Shown one piece after another: positions 18,132-26,961 of a stretch of DNA of 57,107 bases (position 1 is its first letter; every line of letters begins with the position of its first letter). Origin of the DNA: CAZJRB01 sp964547995 (GTDB lineage Bacteria; Planctomycetota; Planctomycetia; Pirellulales; Thermoguttaceae); contig CAZJRB010000034.1 of assembly GCA_964547995.1 (NCBI GenBank), forward strand, positions 1 through 57,107. Direction: 5' to 3'. The notes below the pieces were generated by a model. That model did not search any database. It saw only the letters and a list, made by a program, of their open reading frames with translations, and was not told the origin of the DNA. Position numbers and translations under genes: made by a program.

Positions 18132-19136
18132 TCATACTTGTAATTTGGCGCCCGTCATCAATTCACGATATAGCTCTACATACTGAGCAGCGATCGCTTC
18201 TGGTCGGAAACGTTTGACATTGTCAAACCCGTGTTGAATCAATTGCTCACGATAATCGGCGTCTTCGATGATGCGGAGAATTCCCTTCCGAATGTCGTCC
18301 ACATCGAGCGGGTCGACCAAACATGCGGCGTTGCCGGCAACTTCCGGCATTGATAGTATATTGCTGGTTACAACCGGCCGTCCTATTGCATTGGCTTCCA
18401 CAACAGGGAGGCCGAACCCTTCATATGTTGAGACAAAAACGAGCATATCGCAGTTCTGATACTCCTCGACAACCTGCGCGTCCGAGATGCCCGCCGCGGA
18501 CGAGTACTCAAGGCCGCATTCCCGGAGTTTGCGGGTGTATTCATCGGAGAGACTGCCGATAATCCGTAGATGGCATGGAATGCCCTGCAGTGCCTTGGCG
18601 ACACGGAGGAGATTTTTGTTTTGTCCGGTGCCTACCTGCAGGACGACCGGTTTTCGGACATTGAACTCAACCGGGTGTAGCTGGAAATCATCGGAGACAG
18701 GATCATGAACTACTCGGATTTTCTCCGGTGGACACCGGAGGTAACGAAGCAACTCTTGCTTTGTAGATTCCGAGATCACGGAAACGAGTGCTGACCGCCT
18801 CGCCGGCAGCCAATACCAGAGGAAGAGGAAAACCTTTTGGCGCAATCCCTTCAGACGCTCAAGCGTTACACAATCGTGAATGGTTAGCAGCGTTCTTTTC
18901 TTCCGCAAGAAATAGGCGAGATAGTGTACGTCACCCGTGATATGATTCACGTCTCCCTGACGGAAGATTGCCTCGATCGTATTCCAAATGCGGGGCCAGA
19001 ATCCGCGGCTCTCGTAACGCGCCACCGCAACTTCGTATCGGAGGCCCGCAGGAAGAGCTTTCCGCACCGTCTCGAACACCCGTTCGATACTGGTGTTGTT
19101 CTTTTGCGGTTGGCGGTGGTAGTAGGTAACCTTCAT
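18132..19136 (-). CDS. GT4 family glycosyltransferase
   Basis: A 334-residue GT-B enzyme. The start at 19136 gives MKVTYYHRQPQKNNTSIERV and overlaps the stop of the upstream methyltransferase by 4 bp (ATGA), which strongly supports it over a longer frame reaching 19274. Later motifs are VSVISESTKQELLRYL, VVLQVGTGQNKNLLRVAKAL and the donor-binding STYEGFGLPVVEANAIG. It is a complete family-4 transferase. The N-terminal motif reappears in a vestigial fragment just upstream of the methyltransferase, so the methyltransferase may have been placed between an old and a new copy of this kind of gene. A/T content is higher than average for the window. Confidence 0.9.
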   Translation of the reverse strand: MKVTYYHRQPQKNNTSIERVFETVRKALPAGLRYEVAVARYESRGFWPRIWNTIEAIFRQGDVNHITGDVHYLAYFLRKKRTLLTIHDCVTLERLKGLRQKVFLFLWYWLPARRSALVSVISESTKQELLRYLRCPPEKIRVVHDPVSDDFQLHPVEFNVRKPVVLQVGTGQNKNLLRVAKALQGIPCHLRIIGSLSDEYTRKLRECGLEYSSAAGISDAQVVEEYQNCDMLVFVSTYEGFGLPVVEANAIGRPVVTSNILSMPEVAGNAACLVDPLDVDDIRKGILRIIEDADYREQLIQHGFDNVKRFRPEAIAAQYVELYRELMTGAKLQV

Positions 19137-19948
19137 GCGCAACCAGAACCAGTTCCAGCCTTTTCGCCTGTCATGTAGAGGTCGGAGCACAGAGACGGGA
19201 CCAATCTCAAAGGATAATCCATGACAACCGTGGCGTAACGTATCATCCTCCTGGATGATCGGTAACCGGCCCAATTGCGCCCGACAAGTCTAACGTTCTT
19301 TAAGGCTAGATCTTCAGCGATGTACTTCAAGTCACTTGCATCAGGTTCTCTGACATGGCCCCTGAACACATCCGTTTCGTACCAATCTTCCAGACTGCTC
19401 CATTTTCCAATTCCCAGCGGAACCGTAATCCGTTTTCGCATGTTGACACAATTTGGCACGCCGAGAACGAATAGCCCTTGGGGAGCAAGCAAATCCATCG
19501 CTTGATGAAAGAGCCTCTTAGGTGAATGGTGCCAATGTTCCATGCTATCGAAGGATGTGATCACATCTAAGTCTCCTTCTACTCCGCGAAGTCCATCCCG
19601 TACCACATCGATCGAGACAACTCTGACGTTGTAGTGCTGATGTAGTTGAAGAATCGAATCTCCAAGCTCCAGGTTAATAGAGTCTCGAAAGTCATCAACC
19701 AGAACGACCTTTTTGAAACCTAGTGCTGCACATCCAATCGAAAACAATCCTATGCCGCCACCGATGTCACAGACCCGCAGTCCTGAAGGGTCTCTGTTCC
19801 CCACTGCAAGAACAATATTGAATGCAATCCGGGGAATATCTCTAATTTGACCTTCAATGAGATTTGCCGGATATTCCCTCGCTACTTGGGAAAGAACTTC
19901 CTTTATCCTTCTGATGCGCACCTTTCGCTGCTGGTCTGCTAATGCCAT
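19133..19948 (-). CDS. SAM-dependent methyltransferase
   Basis: A 271-residue class I methyltransferase. The SAM-binding motif I is VCDIGGGIGLFSIG (from residue 59), followed by VLVDDF (the acidic end of strand 2) and VITSFDSMEHWHHSP (motif with a post-strand-4 acidic/aromatic stretch). The family methylates small molecules or sugars; the substrate here is probably a glycan sugar. The ATG at 19948 is the first after the stop of the upstream glycosyltransferase (20031). A longer frame reaching 20266 overlaps that neighbour heavily and gives a sequence without domain character. The C-terminus overlaps the following GT4 gene by 4 bp. Confidence 0.83.
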   Translation of the reverse strand: MALADQQRKVRIRRIKEVLSQVAREYPANLIEGQIRDIPRIAFNIVLAVGNRDPSGLRVCDIGGGIGLFSIGCAALGFKKVVLVDDFRDSINLELGDSILQLHQHYNVRVVSIDVVRDGLRGVEGDLDVITSFDSMEHWHHSPKRLFHQAMDLLAPQGLFVLGVPNCVNMRKRITVPLGIGKWSSLEDWYETDVFRGHVREPDASDLKYIAEDLALKNVRLVGRNWAGYRSSRRMIRYATVVMDYPLRLVPSLCSDLYMTGEKAGTGSGCA

Positions 19949-19998
19949 AAGTCCAGCATGACCTTGGGCGACCGGCGATGGTAGTAGGTTAACTTCAC
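19939..19998 (-). pseudogene. Vestigial glycosyltransferase 5' end
   Basis: A 19-codon frame starting at a GTG (19998) and ending at TAG (19939-19941) reads VKLTYYHRRSPKVMLDLWH. Its first twelve residues match the start of the intact GT4 at 19136 (MKVTYYHRQPQK) at seven positions, and the first 36 bases match at 27. It lies between the GT gene ending at 20031 and the methyltransferase starting at 19948, and overlaps the latter's start by 10 bp. The simplest reading is the leftover 5' end of a GT4 gene whose body was lost when the methyltransferase gene came in. Chance similarity cannot be fully excluded over so short a stretch. Confidence 0.6.
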
Positions 19999-20030
19999 TT
20001 GGAATTCTTGTGCAACGCCGCACACGCAAT

Positions 20031-21248
20031 TCATATCTCGGCAAGAAATGTGGCGAACGCAGCGCCTGCTTCTTGCCACGTATATTGCTCCGCCCGGGCA
20101 CGTGCAGCCTGCCCCGTCTTGAACGTGGCTTGCCGATCGTCGGCTGCGGCGCGAAGTTGCGACACCAGGGCGTCAACATTTCGCTCAGGGATAATCCAGC
20201 CGTTGTGTCCGTGATCAATACATGCGGGTCCCCCTCCACATCGAGTTGTAATGACGGGGGTGCCACAACACATGGCCTCCTGGATTACGAGCCCGAAACC
20301 ATCGCAAATGGTAGGAAAAGCAACCACATCGGCCGCCTGATACTCCGCGACCAGTTGCGTCTTCGGCAAGTGTGGCACGTGTTCAAAAAGGCCGCGATAT
20401 AGTTCAAGAAATTGGGCAGTCAACTTCATCGGGCCGATCAGTCGCAATCGAGCATCCTTCAGACCTGCGTGTTTCCAGGCTTCGAGCAAGTAGGGGGTCC
20501 CCTTACGCAGATTATGATTGCCGACGGCGAGCACTGTAAACGGCCCGTCCGCGGCGGAGTCTTTGCAGGGAAAGACGTCTGTTGGAAAGCCATAGGGTGT
20601 GACACGGATCGGCAACTTGCCGTTGATCGCTTCAAGCGACTCTCGGGTGAACGGTGATGCAACGCTTACATGCGTTGCCAGTGCGAGTTCACGGTCCTTT
20701 CGGCGTTTTTTCCAGCGCGGCTCCACCGGCGGTCTGCTCCCGACGGCACCCGGCCAGCGAAGAGACTCCGCGCGCCGCACTCGCTCGACGGTTGTGTAGT
20801 GAGGTGTCGGCAAGTCATACACGCGCGGGAGCGATTTTCGCGCCGCCCGGCCAAACGTTCTCAACGCCGCGTCTTCGTATGCGTAAATTCCGTCAATCGA
20901 CTTCGGCCACGGAAGTAACGCAACCATGGCATCATGAGCGGTAAACGTGCAATCGGGAGCCGACGGCAACCATGTGCTGATTTGCCGGCTAACTTGCCCA
21001 AGGGTACGGGCGCTGATTTCCACGGCTGCCAGGGAGTGCAATTGCGAGTGCTTCACTCCCCGCACCAATCGATTCGCCAGTTGCGGCATTAAACGACTTG
21101 TGCAGGATAGACCCTGCGCACACTTGGAACCCGGCACGGCCGCAACTCCAGTAAAAAAGGCGCCCAGTCGTCCCACCGCAGACAGGCCGGTTGCCACCAT
21201 TTGGGCGTCGAATTTTGTCTGGGGGTGACTGACGAGGACGGATTTCAT
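20031..21248 (-). CDS. GT4 family glycosyltransferase
   Basis: A 405-residue GT-B enzyme when started at the ATG at 21248 (MKSVLVSHPQTKFDAQMVAT); a frame 11 codons longer exists but adds unlike sequence. C-terminal motifs are FTVLAVGNHNLRKGTPYLLE and ICDGFGLVIQEAMCCGTPVI, the nucleotide-sugar binding region. The enzyme is complete. It lies 48 bp after the polymerase-like membrane gene. Acceptor and donor are not predictable. One of six GT4-like genes in the locus. Confidence 0.88.
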   Translation of the reverse strand: MKSVLVSHPQTKFDAQMVATGLSAVGRLGAFFTGVAAVPGSKCAQGLSCTSRLMPQLANRLVRGVKHSQLHSLAAVEISARTLGQVSRQISTWLPSAPDCTFTAHDAMVALLPWPKSIDGIYAYEDAALRTFGRAARKSLPRVYDLPTPHYTTVERVRRAESLRWPGAVGSRPPVEPRWKKRRKDRELALATHVSVASPFTRESLEAINGKLPIRVTPYGFPTDVFPCKDSAADGPFTVLAVGNHNLRKGTPYLLEAWKHAGLKDARLRLIGPMKLTAQFLELYRGLFEHVPHLPKTQLVAEYQAADVVAFPTICDGFGLVIQEAMCCGTPVITTRCGGGPACIDHGHNGWIIPERNVDALVSQLRAAADDRQATFKTGQAARARAEQYTWQEAGAAFATFLAEI

Positions 21249-21296
21249 CGATGGAGCGGGCCGTAAACACATGGAAGGCACCGTCGTTCCGGCCGC

Positions 21297-22694
21297 CTAA
21301 TTCTCTGTGGTGCCATACGGAAGAATGCCCGGCTGGAGCACGTCACGGTATAGAAACTGTTGTTCCAGGGCGATTGCACCGAGCGACACAGTCCCAATAA
21401 TCCACGCGAAAGCGGCGCCCGTGTGCATAAACCAGCTATTCAGGAGGCCCATGACTGCAAATGCGGGCAACGATGCGGCGAGCAGGGCTCGAATGCGGGG
21501 ATCCTTCGACGAACGAAACCCCACCCACATGATGCGCAAAATGGCAAACTTCCAAATCATTGCCCCCAGAAAACCGAGCCAACCGACTTCATAGCAGATT
21601 CTCCCCAGGCTCCCCTCGGGCGCACCTTGTCCCCAGTTTCTGGCCCCTGAGATTACATAGTTGCCACCTTGTTGCCCCGCACCGAGGCCCACGCCAAGCG
21701 GGTGTTGTAGCCCCGTTGTGATACCGCTGAGTAAATATGCGATCCTATACCGCACGCCCTGGCCACCCGTTTCCCCCGCCTCAAAGCGGGCCATCAGCCC
21801 TTTATGGATACCTTTGTCCTTGAGTTGCTCCGGGGGAAAGACAACAAAAACACCTATCAGCACTGCTAGCATTGCAGCCACACAAACGGTTTCTTTCACC
21901 CGGCGGAGCAGAAGCAGTGAGAAACCGACGATCACGACCGAGAAGAGCACAGGACCACGGGACATGGTGAGTGTGACGCAACCGACGCCCGCCAGTATCA
22001 CGGCAACGGCAAACCCGCGGCGAAAAAGACTGGATGCCGTGAACAACATGCAGAGTCCCACCCATACCCCAACTACGCCGAAGAGAGCCATCCCCGTAAT
22101 GTACGAAAAAGTACCGGTAACGCGAGCATGGCCGCCGATCGCAGCTATGTCCTTTCCTTCCGTTTCGTAACGGTTGAGGACATGGCCGATTGGCAGGTAG
22201 TACTGGACGTAGCCGAGCCAAGTTACGAAGATCATAAGAATGCCAATGACGACCAGTATCCGATCAATATCGCGCATCGAGCGAATCGTGCCGGCAGCGA
22301 AAAAGACACACATTGGAAACACGATGTACGAACGCAACGACAGCGCCATACCCACGGGGCTTATGCCGGCCGGATTAACTGCCGCATTAAAGAGCGTGGA
22401 CGGCAGGATCAAGGCAACGGAAATAGCGAGCAAGTAGCTGGCAGCCCTCCTGTACCGGGGTAATGTCAGGTGCATGCCCGCCAATCCCGCGCACAAGATA
22501 ACAACGTCCTTGGATATGTAGGCGAGGTACCGCGCGGGAGGCAATCCGGGGACAACCCACTTGCGGAAGGCGCCTTCCAATACCGTCAGCAGGAGGGCCA
22601 ACAGAATCAGTTTGCCTCCCCACTCTGCCCGAACAGACTGATTCGCCGGCAATCCTAACCGTGTAATATCCGAAGTTGCTACATCATAGTACAT
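21297..22694 (-). CDS. O-antigen ligase/polymerase-like membrane protein (Wzy-like)
   Basis: A 465-residue protein with about ten to twelve membrane segments and a large extracytoplasmic loop containing GVRYRIAYLLSGITTGLQHP and GVGLGAGQQGG, features of the Wzy_C domain of O-antigen ligases and polymerases. Such proteins polymerise repeat units or transfer the finished glycan to an acceptor at the outer face of the inner membrane. In this locus it is the only polymerase/ligase candidate. Presence together with an ABC exporter is unusual, because ABC-dependent glycans normally grow in the cytoplasm. The ATG at 22694 has a weak ribosome site. Polymerase and ligase cannot be told apart from sequence. 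Confidence 0.82.
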   Translation of the reverse strand: MYYDVATSDITRLGLPANQSVRAEWGGKLILLALLLTVLEGAFRKWVVPGLPPARYLAYISKDVVILCAGLAGMHLTLPRYRRAASYLLAISVALILPSTLFNAAVNPAGISPVGMALSLRSYIVFPMCVFFAAGTIRSMRDIDRILVVIGILMIFVTWLGYVQYYLPIGHVLNRYETEGKDIAAIGGHARVTGTFSYITGMALFGVVGVWVGLCMLFTASSLFRRGFAVAVILAGVGCVTLTMSRGPVLFSVVIVGFSLLLLRRVKETVCVAAMLAVLIGVFVVFPPEQLKDKGIHKGLMARFEAGETGGQGVRYRIAYLLSGITTGLQHPLGVGLGAGQQGGNYVISGARNWGQGAPEGSLGRICYEVGWLGFLGAMIWKFAILRIMWVGFRSSKDPRIRALLAASLPAFAVMGLLNSWFMHTGAAFAWIIGTVSLGAIALEQQFLYRDVLQPGILPYGTTEN

Positions 22695-22721
22695 ATTGTG
22701 TGAGAGAGTTGCTTTATCGGA

Positions 22722-23837
22722 TCATCTCTTGAGTATTTCGCGGTAAATCGCCAAGTAGTTATTGATGATTCGTTCAGGGGCAAAGAGTCGAGCCCGTTCA
22801 GGGCCGTGCTGCGCGAGCGACACCCGCAAATCCTCGTTCTCGGCCAGAAAAATCATTCGATCAGCCAGTTCTCTATGATCGCCGTTCTCAAATGTCAGTG
22901 AGCATCCCTCAGAAATCTCGGTCAGACCACCCTTCCGGGAGACGATCAACGGCTTTCCTGCCGCCATCGCTTCAACCGCGACAATCCCCATTGCCTCTTC
23001 ACAAGCGGTGGGGACGACGACCACCCAAGCCTGGTTCACTGCTTGTGCCAACTTCTCATTCCGAACCGTGCCGTGAAACATCACCTTGCCGGACAGTCGA
23101 AAACGCAATGCTAACTGCTCCAGATTATCACGTTCCGGACCGTCGCCGTACACATCCAGGCCATATGATTTGCCCCGTTCATGACAAACGGATAATGCGC
23201 GTAGCAACACGTCCACACCCTTCTCTGTCACAAGTCGGCCAACGTAGGTGAACCGCCCCGGATATTTTGGCGTTGCCAACGGATTGAAGGAACCGACTCT
23301 CACTGGATTCCAAATCACACTTGACCGCACAGCCCAAATGTGCTGTGCGACCCACTTTGATGCACACACGTTCCGATTGGCCAGGTGTAGTGCAAGGCGG
23401 CCCAGCAACAAACGTGCCGCACGAGTGATAGTGCGGCGAGCCCCGTATTGCCGGTACGTCAGTGGCAGACACCGGTGCCAGCGATGGTTGCACAATCGGC
23501 CTTCGTGAAAACCGTTGCCGGTGAGACAACTCGCCTGATGTCCCGAGTGGGTCCATACAATCGGTTTGCGGTACAGGAGGGAGGGAAACAACAATTCCAG
23601 GCAAAATCCTCTGACGTGTACAATGTCCGCTTCGTGAACCAATTTGCGTTTCTCTGTAGACGAACTGCCGCGAATTACCGGATAAGGCCCTACTTCCGGG
23701 GCGCCGGACAAAGGCGTGTCTGTCAGAATTTGCACATCGATTCCCCGCGTATGCAGTATCTCGGCCAGTGTTTCTGATACCCGCTCAAAGCCACCTACGC
23801 TCGGATAAAACACTTTCGAATGGAGCAACACGCGCAT
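22722..23837 (-). CDS. GT4 family glycosyltransferase
   Basis: A 371-residue GT-B enzyme that begins MRVLLHSKVFYPSVGGFERV and has a linker FTYVGRLVTEKGVDVLLRAL, an internal YGDGPERDNLEQLA and the donor-binding stretch ACEEAMGIVAVEAMAAG. Complete and normal in length. It starts 3 bp after the stop of the FkbM gene, so the two are translationally close. It would add a sugar to the lipid-linked glycan in the cytoplasm. Confidence 0.9.
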   Translation of the reverse strand: MRVLLHSKVFYPSVGGFERVSETLAEILHTRGIDVQILTDTPLSGAPEVGPYPVIRGSSSTEKRKLVHEADIVHVRGFCLELLFPSLLYRKPIVWTHSGHQASCLTGNGFHEGRLCNHRWHRCLPLTYRQYGARRTITRAARLLLGRLALHLANRNVCASKWVAQHIWAVRSSVIWNPVRVGSFNPLATPKYPGRFTYVGRLVTEKGVDVLLRALSVCHERGKSYGLDVYGDGPERDNLEQLALRFRLSGKVMFHGTVRNEKLAQAVNQAWVVVVPTACEEAMGIVAVEAMAAGKPLIVSRKGGLTEISEGCSLTFENGDHRELADRMIFLAENEDLRVSLAQHGPERARLFAPERIINNYLAIYREILKR

Positions 23838-23840
23838 GGG

Positions 23841-24677
23841 TCACGTTGTGCAGATCAATCGGCAATTGTATTCGCGAGAGCGCATGCCATTTCGTTCAAT
23901 CGGCCGGCCGTCAGCTTCGAAGTGCTGATATCCAATCGCTTCCAAGGAATCGAGTACCGTTTCAGGATTCCTGCCGCGAGCGCGAATTATGCGACCATGG
24001 AGTTCAAGAAATAGAATAGGTCTCAGGCGGGACAGGACCGACTGCCCGCCGCGAATCACCTCCTCTTCGAATCCCTCGACGTCAATCTTGATGTGCGTCG
24101 GATCAAGGCCGCTCTCCTCAACAATGGTGTCTAAGCACTTCACGGGTACGTAGGTAACGTCCGACCGTTCGGTGCAAGGCGCAACGAAGTAGTCTGCCGA
24201 CTGCGGCCCGGTAGTGAGCATCGGCAACTTGCCGTCCTTTTCCCCCACGGCGGCGTGGACTATTGTCACTCGCCTGGCAATGCGATTAATCTTCAAGTTT
24301 GCCCTCAACACTCCTAACGCTTTGCCGGAGGGTTCCGCAACCACGGCACGCGCTTCCGCACCGCCGAAATGGAGCGCCGCCAACGTAAAGAAACCATAGT
24401 GTGCACCGATGTCGAAGAATCGCATAGACCGGCAGCATCTCGCGATGAAGCCATCGAGTTCCTGTTTCTGTGCAGGATCATTCCTGAAGGGGCGAAACAC
24501 GCGAAGGCAAACGGGATGACACTTAAAGGCCCAGTCCGACCTGACCTCAAAGTGAGGCCTGTAGCCAAAGTGATAGGTGAGGTAATTGTAGAGTTGAACG
24601 GCCGTTCGACGAGGATCACGAAGCTGATTGCGAACGGCCCTCGGGACGAGACGGCGGAGAACCCCTTCTGCCTTCAT
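23841..24677 (-). CDS. FkbM family methyltransferase (copy 1)
   Basis: A 278-residue protein. The SAM-binding motif FFDIGAHYGFFTLAALHFGG starts at residue 87, with VVAEPSGKALGVLRANL at the second strand, and the FkbM hallmark HIKIDVEGFEEEVIRGG in the C-terminal part. The family makes O-methyl groups on polyketides and on sugars of capsules and glycolipids. Its start overlaps the stop of the upstream glycosyltransferase by 4 bp (24674-24677), supporting the ATG at 24677 and an operon. The acceptor is presumably a hydroxyl of a glycan sugar. Confidence 0.9.
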   Translation of the reverse strand: MKAEGVLRRLVPRAVRNQLRDPRRTAVQLYNYLTYHFGYRPHFEVRSDWAFKCHPVCLRVFRPFRNDPAQKQELDGFIARCCRSMRFFDIGAHYGFFTLAALHFGGAEARAVVAEPSGKALGVLRANLKINRIARRVTIVHAAVGEKDGKLPMLTTGPQSADYFVAPCTERSDVTYVPVKCLDTIVEESGLDPTHIKIDVEGFEEEVIRGGQSVLSRLRPILFLELHGRIIRARGRNPETVLDSLEAIGYQHFEADGRPIERNGMRSREYNCRLICTT

Positions 24678-25858
24678 AGCGGCGCGTTGCTCGCTCCAGA
24701 CAATGAGTGGCGACGTTGGTCCTTGCTCTGCCGACGGTCAAAATACCGTATTGCTTTAGCGGCAATCTGTGGCCACGCAAATTTCGCGCTGGCAAGCTCC
24801 TGCAATTCGCTGCCCCATTTTGCCAATGTCGCCGGTGAAATGCTCTCTGCCTCGAACTGTTCCGGTGAAATGCAGCCTTGCAGCGTCTCAAGCCCGTATC
24901 CCGGGTCGCCCTCACCATCGACTAACACGGGCAAGCCGTTGGCAACCATCGCGTGAAATGCACCACTCTTGCAGATGATGTGCCTGGGCGTTTGAACAAG
25001 TCCCAAGTTGCAGTAGGACAAGATCCTGGCAACTTCCGTATCCTTACGGTATCCAAGAATCTCCAGGCGACCGGCCAGAGGTCCCGACGATTGTCGAGAA
25101 GCAAGCGCCGCAGGCGGGGTTGCACCATTTCCCCCAATGCAAATTACTCGGTGGAGCTTCCCTGCCCGAACGGCCGACTCAAGACACTTGCCAAACAGAT
25201 TCAGTACCCTTAACTGCGTAGCCCAAGAGCCGAACGCCACGGCAATTATCTTGTCGGCGTCATGCCCATGCTGAGATCGTTCGACAACCCGCTCCGATGG
25301 TGACAAGTCTGCAACGGGTATGTTGGTTCCGATTGGCAATAGGATAACATCATCGGAGTGCAATCCGTAGACATCGGTTACGATTCTCTGCCAAGACGGA
25401 GTTGATGTGAAGACAAGTTCAGCTTGACGGCAGATGGTGCCCACAGTGAATTTTTGCCAAGGCGAGAGCACTAGTCCCTTCCAACCCAAGTGATGTGGTG
25501 CGCAGTGGGTCTCATGCACGTAGACGGCCTGAAACACATTGGGGTGTGAGCGGCGCAACGCCTTCAATCCCTGCCAGAGTCGATAGGGCGCGCCCCAACG
25601 CGAGTAGCCGTAGCCGGAAAGTTGTGTCCAAAGCCAATTGGGTTGTTGACGCTCGACGCAAGCCCGCAAGTTGGCAACCGACCCATTCCACTGGTCGACG
25701 GATCCCGGCGGTAACGCCCCTCCGGGTTGCAACGGCTTCAGATGAATGAACCCGACTTCGATTTCCTTGTCTACCATCGCTTCGGCCAAGAATCGGGTAT
25801 GATCGGCGACACCGCATATGGTGGGGGGAAGCCGAGGAGCTAGAAAAGTGATTCGCAT
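24674..25858 (-). CDS. GT-B glycosyltransferase, GT4-like
   Basis: A 394-residue GT-B enzyme with the opening MRITFLAPRLPPTICGVADH, in which the GVADH glycine/acidic loop is typical of GT4 relatives. The C-terminal half has IAVAFGSWATQLRVLNL and a donor-binding region LVQTPRHIICKSGAFHAMVANG that is more divergent than in the other GT4 genes here. The family call is therefore a little weaker. It ends with a 4-bp overlap with the FkbM gene downstream. A 73-bp gap separates it from the pyruvyltransferase-like gene upstream. Confidence 0.78.
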   Translation of the reverse strand: MRITFLAPRLPPTICGVADHTRFLAEAMVDKEIEVGFIHLKPLQPGGALPPGSVDQWNGSVANLRACVERQQPNWLWTQLSGYGYSRWGAPYRLWQGLKALRRSHPNVFQAVYVHETHCAPHHLGWKGLVLSPWQKFTVGTICRQAELVFTSTPSWQRIVTDVYGLHSDDVILLPIGTNIPVADLSPSERVVERSQHGHDADKIIAVAFGSWATQLRVLNLFGKCLESAVRAGKLHRVICIGGNGATPPAALASRQSSGPLAGRLEILGYRKDTEVARILSYCNLGLVQTPRHIICKSGAFHAMVANGLPVLVDGEGDPGYGLETLQGCISPEQFEAESISPATLAKWGSELQELASAKFAWPQIAAKAIRYFDRRQSKDQRRHSLSGASNAPL

Positions 25859-25931
25859 GTTTCGGTCAGATGCCGCAGTTCTTCCATCGATATCCGCTTA
25901 GCGTCCGAGTGACGTCGGCCTCGCGCGGCGG

Positions 25932-26828
25932 TTAAAACGGACAGGCCTTAAGCAACTGCTCACGGTCCACGAACTCAGGAGACAGTGAGCATTGATCCAC
26001 AATCTGCTCAACATTTTGTTCTGGCGAGACTACGCATGGCGACTCGACATCTCTGCCCTGCGACAAAAAATAGTCGTGATATTTGAACCATTCACGATTT
26101 CGGTTACCGGCGGGCCAAACCCAGACCCAAGGAATTCGATACGCGTCCGCAAGGATGATGCCGTGAAGCGAACTTGACGCGATGAATCGACAGGCAAGCA
26201 ACTCGTTAACAAACGTTTTCGGCCGCTGCCTTACGGCGATTTGTTTCGTGCCCTCGTCGGCGATCAAAGAGGTGAACGCGATACTCGACTCATGACTAAA
26301 ATGCCGGACGAGGCCCAGCTTCGATGTCAGGTCGATGCATGGTCGATAGAACATCGGCATGAGCAATCCCGGATCACCGAACACCTCCGGACAATCAACG
26401 CCTCTCTGCCGCAAGACGGAAGCTGTCAGCGGCCCGCGCACCGCTAGGACTCGGATGGCCTTGACCCAGTCGCCCTCTCTGCCGTCGTCCCCCCAGCCCT
26501 GGCAACCCAGTTTGCCATCGCGATTATCCAGCCCGCTTCCCCAGACTATCGTATTCTCGTCCGCGAACCGGAGTATGCTGCCGACCGCCATCACGTTCTT
26601 CAATCGGTATGAGTTGCGATACCCCACATTCGGGGGTGGCTGGCGCCCGGCGATGGCGCGATAGAGAAACGGAGTCAACAGGTCGCCTGCATTCAACATG
26701 CCGGAGTAGGAGAGGTAAATCGTTTCGCGTTTCAGCGCGCGGTCTCGAAGCACGGCGCAGGCAAGCCGGGTTTGGTTGTAGACGCGGCGAACCTTACTTG
26801 AGGTGAACAAGCAGCGCATCAAACGCAT
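25932..26828 (-). CDS. Polysaccharide pyruvyltransferase family protein
   Basis: A 298-residue protein. It has YLSYSGMLNAGDLLTPFLYR near residue 38, VMAVGSILRFADENTIVWGSG, and RVLAVRGPLTASVLRQRGV followed by EVFGDPGLLMP, the recurrent motifs of the PF04230 family (CsaB/WcaK-like). Family members attach pyruvate ketals to sugars using phosphoenolpyruvate, although some are better known as sialyl- or phosphotransferase-like relatives. A pyruvate or another acidic group on the glycan is the most likely role. The ATG at 26828 is 11 nt downstream of a strong hairpin, described separately. A second ATG at 26819 is possible. Confidence 0.83.
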   Translation of the reverse strand: MRLMRCLFTSSKVRRVYNQTRLACAVLRDRALKRETIYLSYSGMLNAGDLLTPFLYRAIAGRQPPPNVGYRNSYRLKNVMAVGSILRFADENTIVWGSGLDNRDGKLGCQGWGDDGREGDWVKAIRVLAVRGPLTASVLRQRGVDCPEVFGDPGLLMPMFYRPCIDLTSKLGLVRHFSHESSIAFTSLIADEGTKQIAVRQRPKTFVNELLACRFIASSSLHGIILADAYRIPWVWVWPAGNRNREWFKYHDYFLSQGRDVESPCVVSPEQNVEQIVDQCSLSPEFVDREQLLKACPF

Positions 26829-26838
26829 GTCCCCGAAC

Positions 26839-26863
26839 CGCGAGACCCCGCACAGGTCTCGCG
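26839..26863. promoter_or_regulatory. GC-rich hairpin just before the pyruvyltransferase start
   Basis: Two perfect 9-base arms, CGCGAGACC (26839-26847) and GGTCTCGCG (26855-26863), enclose a 7-base loop. In the transcript, which runs leftwards, the hairpin ends 10 nt before the ATG at 26828 and would lie over or beside the ribosome binding region. No T-run follows, so a terminator is unlikely. It may affect translation or mark an RNA processing site. Confidence 0.45.
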
Positions 26864-26961
26864 CGGACGCAGAAGTTGAGTCTCGTTCTCAATACGGGTA
26901 CGTTTTCCCATTTGTTGCGAGCGACTTCTTGTTAATTTTCCTCGTCGCCAAGCGGCCGGCC

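Noticed and set aside
19949..20266. N-terminal extension of the methyltransferase
   Set aside because: It overlaps the upstream glycosyltransferase by over 200 bp and its sequence (basic, low-complexity) has no methyltransferase character.
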